DNA of 64,000 bases from Branchiostoma floridae (lineage: Eukaryota; Chordata; Leptocardii; Amphioxiformes; Branchiostomatidae), in NCBI RefSeq assembly GCF_000003815.2, contig NC_049991.1, forward strand, positions 5,425,822 to 5,489,821. The letters run 5' to 3'. Positions 32,427-44,400 of the stretch are shown piece by piece (the stretch's first letter is position 1; the number at the start of each line of letters is the position of its first letter). Under the pieces are notes generated by a model. The model ran no database searches, was not told the origin of the DNA, and was given only the letters and a program-made list of their open reading frames with translations. The position numbers were made by a program, and so were the translations under genes.

Positions 32427-32889
32427 AGGCCATGTTGATTTGATTACCCCGGTATATGGATGACATCCTTCAGGAACTCCAAAACTGATGCGAGCGAGCG
32501 AATAAAAAAAAAGTTTGGCCAAAAAAAAAAGTTGCCTTCAGTATGAAATCAAAGTGGCCAGGAAGGTTGAACATAGGACTAAACACACATAGTATGATAT
32601 ACCATGATCCTCTGGACCTGAATTTTCTGTACTGGTACCTCCCTCAACCAACAAAAGATTTTTTTTTTCTTTCCGTCCTTTCACATCTTATTCTTTGACT
32701 TTAGATTCATTTTGGCATTCTATATATGGCGTTAGTTATCTGTTTTCTGATACTCTTTTTTTCAGTCTACGGAATGTTTGTGCTCATTTTACAGCTGCTT
32801 TGCACAATTTATTGTGTGGTCGAAAGTGGAAATGGCCAAAAATTGGTGCGAGCGCGGATGTCATCCATATAACCAAATCAACGTGGCTT
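32427..32889. repeat. Harbinger-like MITE (family B)
   Basis: Left end GGCCATGTTGATTTGATTA, right end CCAAATCAACGTGGC, with TTA on both sides as a 3-bp target duplication. Largely colinear with 44481-44961 (shared CTCTGGACCTGAATTTTCTG). Confidence 0.8.
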
Positions 32890-33029
32890 TATCTCTGAGA
32901 ATAATATAAATTTACTAAAAAGTACCTGTCCCTTCCATGTATGCTTGAAAGCATGGTTCAACTTCTAGTGGTTATTCCCATTGACATAGGCTTTTCACTG
33001 CAGCGTATTACTAATAAGTATTATGTTAT

Positions 33030-33130
33030 TGAATAAAGAAGAAGAAGAACTTTATTGCACGACAACTGTAGAGGATACAGTGTTTGGCAACTTGTACATA
33101 CAATACATACAATACATACAGAACAGAACT
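33030..33130. repeat. Retroelement tail, ATACAATACATAC repeats
   Basis: GAAGAAGAACTTTATTGC followed by three ATACAATAC-type units, in the upstream region of EAPP; resembles the 3' end of a LINE or SINE. Confidence 0.4.
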
Positions 33131-33395
33131 ACATGAGTTACTAGTATCTATGAGACTAATCTATTTGACACATGGTATATATATTTACAATCAGGCTAGC
33201 ATTATGTGCTGGTTCAGGACAGTATAATATTGCCTCGTTTTTTAAATGAGTTATATATAAGTTGACCGACATAGGCAGATATATCAGCAGGACATGAATG
33301 GAGACCTCTTATTGTACATTTTTGCCAGTTGCAGGTCACAACAAACACAAAACACACATGTAAAATTGTTACTCATTTGACTTCCAGTCTAAACA

Positions 33396-35329
33396 ATGTC
33401 GAGGAGACATGACATCCGTGGCATTGACCACGATGCAGGTTACGTTCTCGACGAGGAGTTTGAGGAACTGAGCGCGGGAAGCTCAGACGGAGAGGACGAG
33501 CTGGACGTCCTGCTGCACGGGACGGCCAATCAGAAGAGGCGTCTGATCCGACACGCGCTGAGCGGGGACGAGGGGGAGTCCAGCGAATCAGAGGACGACT
33601 TTGAGAAGCAGATGAACAAAGAATTGGATGATGGGATGACTTCAAAGGTCAGTTGATCGTGGGCTGACATCTGTCACGGTAGCCGGAAAAAGGACTTTTC
33701 GCAGTGGTTTTAAGTTCACGGTAGCACCATGCACTTTAGTCCCTTACTGCCATACAAAAATGTTCGCGGCGGATTTAAGTTTGTGGTGAAGCAGCGGCCA
33801 CCGTGAAAACCGAGAACATTAAACCACCGCGAAAGTTTCTGAATTGACAGTAATTCTAACACAAGACTGATTGGCATTTTACTGCATGCTCCTTTTTTCT
33901 GAAAGCCATTGACAGATTATCATTAAAGAGGTTCATTAGTCACGTATGTGCAAAGTTAATAGAATTTTCATCAAGCAGTGACTACTTTTTAAAGGTAAAC
34001 ACACGTCCCTCCAAATTTTCGATGGCTATCAGGCCATCTTGTTCACAGAGATCCAGGCAAGTCTCGACATAGTTCTCACAACTCTCGCGAGAACTAGGTC
34101 ACTCCGTGATCAAGATAGACTGATAGTCATTGAAAATTTGGAGGCATGTGTGTTTACCTTTAAAAAGTAGTCTGCTTGATGAAAATTCTATTAATTGACA
34201 GATTACTGTAAATCAATTTGATATTACGGTTGGGGAGTTTTGGGGAGGAGCTCATGGCATTTGATGAGATGAGAACACTTTTCTGACAGGAGTGATGAAG
34301 TAATTGCAATGATAAAATTCTAGCAGTTTAATAGAATCAAATTATGTTAGCCAATCAAGATATAGTGTTTGTTTGATTATCAGTAATGTTTGGTGACACA
34401 AAAGTACAACTTTTAACCAAATGGTATTTTTGTTTAAGATACTCAGTCTGTCTTTCCTCTTTTGCTTCCAGGAAACAGAAATGTTGCAGATGTATGAACA
34501 ACAGAAGGCTTCAACTTCTGCAGCTGGAGGTCAAGGGTCAGGTCAAAGGTCAGTTCAAGGGTCAGCTGCTGGAGGGAAAGCAGCAGGAGCTGGCAAGACG
34601 AGTCAGCTGACAGCAGCAGATGAGTTTTATAACGATATCTACTTCGATAGCGATGAAGACAGTGACAACGAACAGACACAAGATGTCCAGAATGGGGTTA
34701 AAGGTCAGGAGGTCAAAAGTCACGAGGCCAACTTGGGGTCAGATGGCCAGGGCATGGCACAGAGTGATGCAACAGACGAGAGCACAGACAGCGAGGCTGT
34801 GGGGGCTGATGGGAAGGGGAAAAAATGCAGGAAGAAGCATCGAGTCATGACGAACGATGAGCTTTTCTACGACCCAAACATGGACGCAGACGACGAGAAA
34901 TGGATGACGCGACAACGGGAGAAATACCGAGCAATCAACGAGCAGAAGTCAAGTTTGGGGGCGGGGCCAAGCACGGGCAAACCCAAGGCACAACCAGCGC
35001 CCAACAGCGACGCGATTCTCAACTGTCCGGCTTGTATGACCACGCTGTGCATCGACTGCCAGCGTCACGAACTGTACCAGACACAGTACCGTGCCATGTT
35101 TGTACTGAACTGTAACGTCATCCGTGCCGAGCGCCTCCGGTACCCTAAGAAGAGCAGGGGCAGTAAGAAGCAAAAGAAAGGAGTGGAACGGTTGGAGGCA
35201 GCAGAACCCGGTGCAGAAGGAGATGACGTCTACCACCCTGTCAAGTGTGGAGTCTGTAGTACAGAAGTGGCGGTGTATGACAAGGACGAGATCTTTCACT
35301 TCTTCAACGTGCTTGCTAGTCACTCCTAA
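33396..35329 (+). CDS. EAPP: E2F-associated phosphoprotein, two exons
   Basis: Exons 33396-33647 and 34472-35329 join in phase 0 (AAAG|GTCAGT and CTTCCAG|GAAACA) to 369 residues. Family marks: DELDVLLHGTANQKRRLIRH in exon 1, then an acidic Ser-rich stretch; in exon 2 FYNDIYFDSDEDS, TNDELFYDPNMD, the Cys-rich core NCPACMTTLCIDCQRHELYQ with TQYRAMFVLNCNV, a second CGVC, and the C-terminal block STEVAVYDKDEIFHFFNVL. The vertebrate protein is nuclear, binds E2F factors and affects their transcription activity. This one is about 80 residues longer, mostly from low-complexity Gln, Gly and Ser insertions after exon 1. A possible 5' UTR acceptor (TTGACTTCCAG) lies 8 bases before the ATG. Confidence 0.95.
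33676..33856. repeat. MITE, TACTGTAAA family, in EAPP intron
   Basis: GTTCGCGGCGGATTTAAGTT and AACCACCGCGAAAG are inverted, as in 48364-48572; the right end reads TTGACAGTA. Confidence 0.6.
33956..34194. repeat. Foldback element in EAPP intron, 75-bp arms
   Basis: TTAATAGAATTTTCATCAAG with TTTTTAAAGGTAAACACAC and CTCCAAATTTTC in the left arm are repeated inverted in the right arm (GGTGTGTTTACC-like, then CTTGATGAAAATTCTATTAA). The loop holds TCTCGCGAGA. Confidence 0.85.
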
Positions 35330-35843
35330 ACTGTGGACCTCTGTTGTTCTTAAAACCTTCTCCATACTGTGTACATGTATCAACATATGAAATCTATACA
35401 TGCATTCGGCATAGTCTTTTAGATAAGGTATAAGGTTATTGTATAAACTAGGACTTGATTTAGCTAAATTTGGACTGCAACTTTTGTACATAACTTTGCA
35501 TTTGTATCTGTGTGAATACTTGAGAAACTGTACGTTTCCACAACAGCAAAACATCTACCCTATAATAACTTAAAATTTGGTCTATTTTGTGAACAACAGT
35601 ATCTATAGTTTTCTGCTAATGATTTTGCCTAAAAGTGTTTACTACATATTGTACATTAACTTTACATGTACAAAGTGAGAAAGAAATATCATCAGATCTA
35701 TAGTTGATGCATTGGTAAAGGTTACTATATACATACCAGGTAACTATATACTAGTACTCAATACAAATGCTACTGCAACAGTCTGAAATGTCTGAACTTT
35801 TTCAAAACTTGTCTATTTGCTTGATTAACTTTTACGTCGATGT
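35330..35843 (+). other. EAPP 3' UTR
   Basis: AT-rich non-coding DNA after the stop; no second gene. A clear AATAAA is not obvious here. Confidence 0.4.
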
Positions 35844-35937
35844 AGGTTAGACATCCAGGTAATAAGATACGCCAAAAATAGTTTGACCGTTTCAAAACCA
35901 TATCCAGTTGCTTGAGTTACTATTTTTGGCGTTGATT
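35844..35937. repeat. Foldback MITE, GACATCCAGGTAATAA family
   Basis: ACGCCAAAAATAGT and ACTATTTTTGGCG are inverted ends; inside is CCATATCCAGTTGCTTGAGT. It is the compact form of the repeat whose arms flank the LINE at 25887-27302. Confidence 0.75.
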
Positions 35938-36739
35938 AACTTTTGTATTGAGATCTGGACTTTAAGAGCCACAGTTCGACATTTTTTATCTGTCAAATAG
36001 AAATACCACTTCATATTCTCAACATTCCATATTTCCAAGTTATATAAGTTACAGATTTCCTCACTGTATTAAAGTTGCATTGTATGTTTTGATAACAAGA
36101 AAGTTGTGTTGGAAAACGTTAGTTGGACCACAGATATAATGTTACAGCTGCTCTGACCATGTAGTTGGAACATTGAGGATAAATTAGAAAAAAGATATCA
36201 AATGTTTATTTCTTGGATTGTGATTTTTGTAACTACGATATGTGTTTCCCCGTCACAACATTGTAAAGAAAGGTATGTTTTAAAAATCATCTTGAGTTGA
36301 AGTCCTGTATCAAGGATTTTTTTAAACTTCCTTGCCTGTATAAAAAAAAGAATATTAAAGGAAAATATCTGTCCCTACACATTTCCAAATTTGTTCCAAA
36401 CACAGTACAAACGCTAACAGAAATATAACCTACTTGGCGAAGGTAATAATGGAGACCATGAGTATACTCCAGGAAAAAAGGAAGCCGAAATTAAAGATTT
36501 CATAAATGTCCCTTTTCTGCGCCACGTATGTTGGTCTATGTTAATGTGTAATCAGACTGACACCCCTATGTTAAGTTGGTTCAGTCCTCCTAAAGTTTTG
36601 TCCTGATACCGACTCCTAGAGTTGGAATAAAGTTCCTCAAATTAAATTGGAAATTCATCCCCTATCACACCCCTGTATCTCGTCGCTCATTCCCCAGGTT
36701 TGACCATTTTGTGACTTAGGAAACGAGATTGGCTCATGA
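35938..36739. other. Intergenic DNA
   Basis: No supported gene or repeat. Confidence 0.35.
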
Positions 36740-36815
36740 AAATGATATGTATTTCACATCAAAATCATATGTATTACACATCAAAATCATAGTACGTATT
36801 TCACATCAAAGTCAC
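36740..36815. repeat. Three short tandem units, CACATCAAAATCATATGTAT
   Basis: TTTCACATCAAAATCATATG recurs three times with small changes. On the minus strand this is where the 3' UTR of the 38450-45910 gene ends by homology to 55205-55240. Confidence 0.65.
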
Positions 36816-37795
36816 AAACAACATCTTTGGATGATTCTGCCGGTAAATCACATAACAGATAAGATGTAAAAATGGCATAGAAATAAGACATAAATTTAGA
36901 TCATTTCAAGTTATTCAAGTCAATTTCATCTAACAGTTTCAACCCAAGTAAAATATAATTCCCTTTGACACAAAACATCAGATTTTGTTTCATCCATTTA
37001 GTAACTTTTGCTCATTACAAAATAGTTCTCTATATCATTTTTAACATTTAGACTTTCAATTTCTTTCATCAAAGCTTAACGTTGTTACCTGGAAAAGTTC
37101 AATATTTGACATCCATAGTACAAAAACTCTATAAAAAGATAATGAATTATGTACCTAGAAAAATATGCCATTGTAGTTTTACAATCTTAAAATTTCTTTA
37201 AACATTTTTCAACATCACATTTTGCATAGCTGAATAACATAGTATAACTTATTTGTTTCATTCACTTCAATTCAACAGCATCAATAATATTGTAGCAACA
37301 ACATAAAATTTACAAGAAAAACACTACTGTAGTGCTTGTATACCTCAAAATGTTTCTCTCTGACCAAGTTCATTTGATATCATATGGCAATGGAAACTAT
37401 AGGCGCATAGAAAATGATAAAGTCTTGATGTAACCAATGAGAACGCCCTAGGAACTATGTTTCTTTGATTATAATGACTTATTTTTTAAAGACATAACTG
37501 TAACTAGTACAGCTTATTTTGCTGAATAAGCTAAATATTTACATTCAAGAAAAATGCCATACATAAAATATACCCAGTCTTATTCCAATTGAAAATCTCC
37601 GTATCTTACAAATATCACAGCAAATAAAGTTTAAAAATTGGCACACAGTCAAAACTGCCCAGAGGAGATTGATAAAATCTCGTCTATGTGGACAAGTTGT
37701 CACTACAGACGGGATTCTTTAATGCTGCTGTCAATTGGTAAAATCACCTAATAAGTGACCATCCAAAAATGGTCATATTGGCCAGGTGGTCCTTA
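36816..37795 (-). other. 3' UTR of the minus-strand CUB-LDLa gene
   Basis: On the minus strand it aligns by eye with the 3' UTR of the plus gene (54440-55235): GAGATTTTATCAATCTCCT here against GAGATTTTATCAGTCTCCT there, and TTGTGACTTTGATGTGAAAT near the end of both. Confidence 0.55.
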
Positions 37796-38153
37796 GGCCA
37801 CACCAATTTAATTTCTTGGTTCACGGATTCGCTCGCTCCTATTTTTTGGAAAATAAAATAAAAGTAAAAATTACCACTCAGCAAATTTTCACCATTAATG
37901 AAACCATTCACCAGCTTTTTGGTGTAGCAAATTGGCCTTTATATTATAAGCTCCTTAAAGTGTGGGTACAGGAGCTGTTACTGTACAATAATAGTGTTTT
38001 TTTACTTTTTTCAAGCTGAAAACTTTTTATTCTTTATCTTTTGGATTAGCCCTTATCTTTTCCCCAACCATTTTATAATTTTTTTTTTTGGTCTGTCGCT
38101 CCATATTTTTTATGAAAAAATCAGTGAACCAAGAAATTAAATTGGTGTGGCCT
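37796..38153. repeat. Harbinger-like MITE (family C), 358 bp
   Basis: GGCCACACCAATTTAATTTC and GAAATTAAATTGGTGTGGCC are perfect inverted ends (arms continue through CTTGGTTCA). The second copy, in the other orientation inside, is 43906-44255. Confidence 0.9.
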
Positions 38154-38189
38154 AAGGTTACAAAGTGGTGACAGGCTTGCCTGTATTTG

Positions 38190-38390
38190 GTTCTAACGCT
38201 AGTTAACCTTCATCAGTGGGGTAACCTATATCCGTTGGTAATGTTATGGTATCAAGTCAACGGACGTTGGTCTCAAACTAGTGTTTTGAAAATATTGCAG
38301 TTAGAAATCAGCGTCCGCCAGACTTGATGATACCATATGTTTTGAAACACAGCAGATAAGGGTACCGTGAGAATAAAGGTAAAATAGTGA
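38190..38390 (-). repeat. MITE (family D) shared with the plus-strand paralogue
   Basis: On the minus strand it ends AACGGATATAGGTTACCC, then GTTAACTAGCGTTA. The same element in the same orientation lies at 54148-54376 just after the stop of the other gene, so the insertion predates the gene duplication. Confidence 0.7.
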
Positions 38391-38449
38391 CTTTCAACCA
38401 CTGCACCCATAGAGGGACAATCATTTCTATACCACATCATTTCCACTGT

Positions 38450-41400
38450 TCAAGAGCTAGGGGGAGGAGAGGGCTTCACGACTTCATCATAGCTCGGTGG
38501 TGGCGAGTAAGACCCACCCCCTGCCACCTGCGGCGGTCCGCTATTGGCCAACCGAGCCGCCGTTTCCATCGGAACATCAGATCTTGTCGTTGCAGGTCTA
38601 CATAAAGAGGAGAAAGCAAGACTCATTGTCAGTAACTGGCAGCAAAGAGGCACCAATGATTGTCTTGACTATTAAGAAACACATCTTTATGACAAGTAGT
38701 AAAACAATGAAAAAAAAACAGGTAAATGTAGACTACAACGAGGGTCTGCATGCATATTCTTTTCTGTAACGCCTGCCTTAATTTTGGCATTCATGATACA
38801 TATACTGGGGAGATCTGAATTCAGCTGCACATAGATGTGGAAAGGTGGGGAAAAGATAGATAGAACAAAAACTTTGCAGTGGGTTTGAGTAAATTGCAGT
38901 GAATCAGTTACTGCAAGAACTGCAAACACAAAACCACCGCAAACATTTCTGCATTTACAACATAAGGCACAACATCCATCTATAAACATGTCCTTACCTT
39001 TTCTTCCTCCTGTAGCAGATGTAGGTGACCACAATGAGAAGGAGAACTCCACCCACACAGCCTGTGATGATAGCGACCTTCTTCAACCACTGTCGGTGCT
39101 CAACAACTGTATTGAACACAACAAACAGAAGTTGGAAGATATCATAAGTTTCTCGCATGTCTCACTTGATTGTAGCTTATGGATTATGCCAATAAGTTTT
39201 GATGAACATTATATGTGTTCACTGATTACTTCCAATGCCACTCTACAGTGAATACGATTTTTTATTTTTTTTGGTTTCTCCTGTCGATTGGACAGATGAG
39301 GAGGCAGACAGGCTATTTACCTGTTTGCCTGACCTGCACATGACTTTTTATGGTGAAGGAGGGGTGTGCAATTCCTTCTCCACCCTCTCGTCTACTGGAG
39401 CACTAAGTCTCACAGGGGCAACTCACGGTATGCAACGTGTGAGGCGGCTCCAGCAGATGCAGCTTTGTTGTTCAGAGTATCCGTCTCCTAGGAGGCTTCC
39501 GACCAAGGATGTAAGGGGTTCCTCCTACCCCCGACTCGTGTGCCATGGCGGGTGCCGCTCATGCCCGAACATGCCCCTAAGGCCTGCCTCGGCCACATAG
39601 CCCCATCAAGCCACACAAGGCCACTAGATACTCATTTACACCAGTTAAGTGAGGAAAGTCGTGTAAAGTGCCTTTCCCAAGGGCACAAGATCGGTGACAC
39701 AGCAGCTGGATTCGAATACGATTATTACAATACTAAAAATACAGGTCATGTATGATTGTCATGTATGATTAAAAACCAGTTCTACCACCTCTGAAATGTA
39801 CTTCCTGCTACTCCAGCTTGAACTCTGACCTTTGCAGTCATTTTTTTGCTCAATCAATTCCTGCCACTCTATTGACAGTATATTCAAGGAACAACGCACA
39901 CACACCAACCCACAACACAAACAAACACACAAACTATGAACAAAGACTCCAAATAAAAACAAAAGCAAATTGAAGTATCACAGAGGTGAACAATTAAGTA
40001 CAGTCTACATGTATACCAACAGCCCAAAGAATGACATCTATTGTCAAAGTTTTTGACATTTGCTTCCATTGCAAGAGTCCTCTTTCTGCTTCCAAAGTAG
40101 AAAACTCACCCCCGCAGCCACCGTCACTCCAAAATTCCTCATCACTGTTGTCTCCACAGTGGTCGACTCCGTCACACATCAGACTGTCGTCTATACACCT
40201 GTCCCTACGGAGGCACGTGTAGCCATCACAGCCGTGATAATCTGTGGTAAATACAGACACATCAGACTGTCGTCTATACACATGTCCCTACGGAGGCACG
40301 TGTAGCCATCACAGCCATCATAATCTGTAGTAAATACAGACACATCAGACTGTCATCTATACACATGTCCCTACCCAGGCACGTGTAGCCATCACAGCCA
40401 TCATAATCTGTAGTAAATACAGACACATCAGACTGTCATCTATACACATGTCCCTGTAACCCAGGCACGTGTAGCCGTCACAGCCATCATAATCTGTAGT
40501 AAATACAGACACATCAGGCTGTCATCTATACACCTGTCCCTACCCAGGCACGTGTAGCCATCACAGCCATCATAATCTGTGGTAAATACAGACACATCAG
40601 ACTGTCATCTATACACATGTCCCTACCCAGGCACGTGTAGCCATCACAGCCATCATAATCTGTAGTAAATACAGACACATCAGACTGTCGTCTATACACA
40701 TGTCCCTACCCAGGCACGTGTAGCCATCACAGCCGTGATAATCTGTAGTAAATACAGACATATCAGACTATCATCTATACACCTGTCCCTAAGGAGGCAC
40801 GTGTAGCCATCACAGCCGTGATAATCTGGAGTAAATACAGATACGTCTTACTAGTTATAATTATGTGACGTTTGCCAACCAACCAGTTGATGTGTGTGTG
40901 CTACTGACAGTCAGTCTACGTGAGTGTGTTGTGTGTGTGTGTTTCTGTTTCTGTGAATTTGGGTGCATGTGTTAAAGTGTGTGTCTGCGTGCGTGTGTAA
41001 GTATTTCTTGGAAGCTGAGTACATTATTTCAAGTCTTGCTTACTGACTTGATACTTGATAGTCGATGTTGATACAAAAAACATCCTTAGAAATAATGATT
41101 ATACAATGTCATATAAAAGATAAGAACCTCATACACATTGTGACACTTGCAGTTCACAACATTTCAGGAAGAGGGCAGTGATAATCACAGAATTCCAGCC
41201 ACCCTGATGACTCATAATGAAAAAACAAAATCATACATCACAATCAAACCTGCCCGGGAAGACTGCTTATGCGAACAATTAATATCTGGTCTTCATGGAC
41301 AGATGTTTTAGACAGAATTCTTATAGCTTGCATCAAAGAGAAAAGTAAGGAACTACCAAAAAGTCAGGTCACATTAGCGCAGGTGGTCTTTGTGTAAAAA

Positions 41401-44400
41401 CATATTTGCACACTGGTTTAACTGTAAGTTGAATTAAAAATCGTGCTACATACGTGCTGAATGGTAGACCGTGTATCGGATGCGAATGCGGCCACCGCCA
41501 TTCTGATATGATTTAAGCTTGAGGGTCACATGATGATCGTGTGCATCAAAGTCTTGATGAAATGTCCCACAAACCTTCTCCCAGCTGCCATCAGTAGGAA
41601 CAGTCGTTCCAGTGGCTGTATAGGACCCACTCTACAATTGACAATAGAAAAGGTTAGACAATGCTTTTGAGTGTCAGTGTAATGTTACACAACTTTTCAC
41701 AAATGCAACTTTTGAAAATGCAAAAGTCAGGCAACCATTTTTGCACCTGGGTAGAGGAAAGTCCAGGTAAGCACCTTTCCCAAGGACACGTCAGCGTCTC
41801 TGGCCATGAATGCCAAGAACTGCACCTGTAGCCACTCACTCACAAGGCTACCAGCTATTTGATGCCACATAATTTTGGTAACTAAGACCAAATGCCTTCA
41901 GCTAATTATTAATATGTAATATTGCCTCCTCTGCAGGCCTGACTAAAATTGCGCTCCTGGCAGCCGGCATAACAGTTGCCACCACCTCGGGGAAGCAATT
42001 CCTCCTACGCAGGGACATCCAACAGTGAAAACGCCTGTCTGGATGTACCCTGCTTTCTCAACCGTCACCCTTAGTTCCTGACCGCCCTGTTAGTATAAAT
42101 GTTAATGAGCTTTGAAATACCCTTATATATGCAAGATCCCTTTTGAAAGCCTATTCTCTGATTGGCTGACAGCTGGTTTGTGGCGACGCCCACAGCAATT
42201 AAGGGTGATAGTTGAGAAAGCAGGGTACATTCAGATAAGGTGGTTTTGCCGTTGGATGTCCCGGCGTAGGAACATGTGGAGAAGGGGAATTAATATAACC
42301 CCAGCCAGCAAGAGATTTTGTAAATACTGTGATCAGAGGCTTAACCGGCCATCTTAGTAGCGGGTGTGCCTAAACACCACAAACGACCACAAACAACCAA
42401 GAAACACCACAAACGACCACAAACAACTCTAATATGCAGTGTATATGGGTCAAAGACATTGTGTGGCGCTCTGGAAACATTGTTTAATTTATAAATTTTA
42501 TGAATCTAAAAAATGCAGCAAGTCTTGCTTCGATCTTGAAACCAGCGGACTAACTTGAAGTAATTACTGGTGAATACGTAGGACTTGCTGCGTTTTTTAA
42601 ATTCATAAATGTATAAACAATGTCTCCAGAGTGCCACACAAGGTCTTTGACCCATTTACACTGCATATTAGAGTCGTTTGTGGTCGTTTGTGGTGTTTCT
42701 GGGTCGTTTGTGGTGTTTATAATTAGGCAGACCGTTAGTAGCGGCAAGCTGGCAGCAAATCTGACCACCATAAGAACCTGACCAACATGTTGAATTGAAA
42801 CTTATGAATCAGCGCTTAGCACTTCCCATCAAAAACAAACGCCACTGTTAGACAAAGGCCATGAAACTGTTACAATAAACCTAAGGATGTTTCCAAACTT
42901 CATACCTTGACAAACAGTTCATCTTCGCAGTCGCTATTAGTCCCCCTGATACTGATGTCTGTAAACTGTAGAAAAATCCGCTTTCCAACGGCCGCCACTA
43001 GCGAAACCTGGGTGAAGGAAGATTAATTTACATGTAATTATGGTATATACATTGTGTCGGGCCAGACAAGAAATCATGGAAAATCAAGATCCTTTTTCTT
43101 AGAACTTCTGTGGAGAAACTCTGAAAACGGTGACACCTGGGACATTTATAATGTCCTTGGGGACACAAAGGTAACTGTTTCTTTAATAATAAAGTGCTAA
43201 CAAACAGAAAAAAAATAACATTTAACAACTGCAGTTTGAAATGGGGCTGCTAGGGAACACATCGCTAATCTTTAGCAGGCTATGGTCTCCTACAAGAAAA
43301 ACTACTAGCAAAAAATTGGGTAAACATCCTGTCCCAAAATAAAAACTTAGAAGAAAACAAAAGCAATTACATGTAAATGCAGTTTTGAAGGAATCTGCTA
43401 GGGGATTGAATGACTGAAACACTAGGAAACATTGACAATGCAAGTTATCAACCTTATTCATGGAGATATTAAAGTATTTAGCCTCATTCCCAGACTGCGA
43501 GTGGGTCTGGCTTTTATTTTATGGGGGGGAATTTCACAGAGGACGGTTCGCGAGTTTCAACTCTATAGGTTCTCTTATGCTGGGAAAGAGAGTGTTTACT
43601 GAGGAAGGGAGTTTGCCGTGGAAGGGAGTTTGCCAAAAATTGGAATGGTAGTTCTGTCTCACCTTGAAGCGTCCCCCCATAGAATAAAAGCCAGCCCTGC
43701 TCAAATTCTGCGAAGAAGGCTAATTGATATTGTTATCTTACCGCACAGTCTTCTAAAGCCGGGTAAGAACCCCAGTACAGGTCTCCAGCATCGGAGTCTG
43801 AAATGTCCACCCTGTTCCCACCAGGACTGCAGTAGTATCCCATGCTGACTGTTTACAAAGAAATTCGCAAGTCACATTCAGTCATTTGTATTCCCAGTCA
43901 GCTTGGGCCACACCAATTTAATTTCTTGGTTCACGGATTTTTTCATAAAAAATATGGAGCGAGAGGGCGAAATAAAAATAAAAATTGCAAAATGGTTGGG
44001 GTAAAGGTAACGGCTAATCCAAATCATAAAGAAAAAAAGTTTTCAGCTTGAAAAAAGTACAAAAACACTATTATTGTACAGTAACAGCACCTGTACCCAC
44101 ACTTTAAGGAGCTTATAATATAAAGGCCAATTTGCTACACGAGAAAGTTAGTGAATGGTTTCATTAATGGTGAAAATTTGCTGAGTGGTAATTTTTTTTT
44201 TCCAAAAAATAGGAGCGAGCGAATCTGTGAACCAAGAAATTAAATTGGTGTGGCCTTGTGTATCTGTATCTACTGTCACGTTATCAAATTCCGTCTGTAC
44301 GCTGTTTATTAACCCAATATCTATGAATGATGTAACGCTGTATCGGTTATTATATTGTATTTGTGAAAGTTTGATAGCCTGTATAACAATACTCTCCAAG

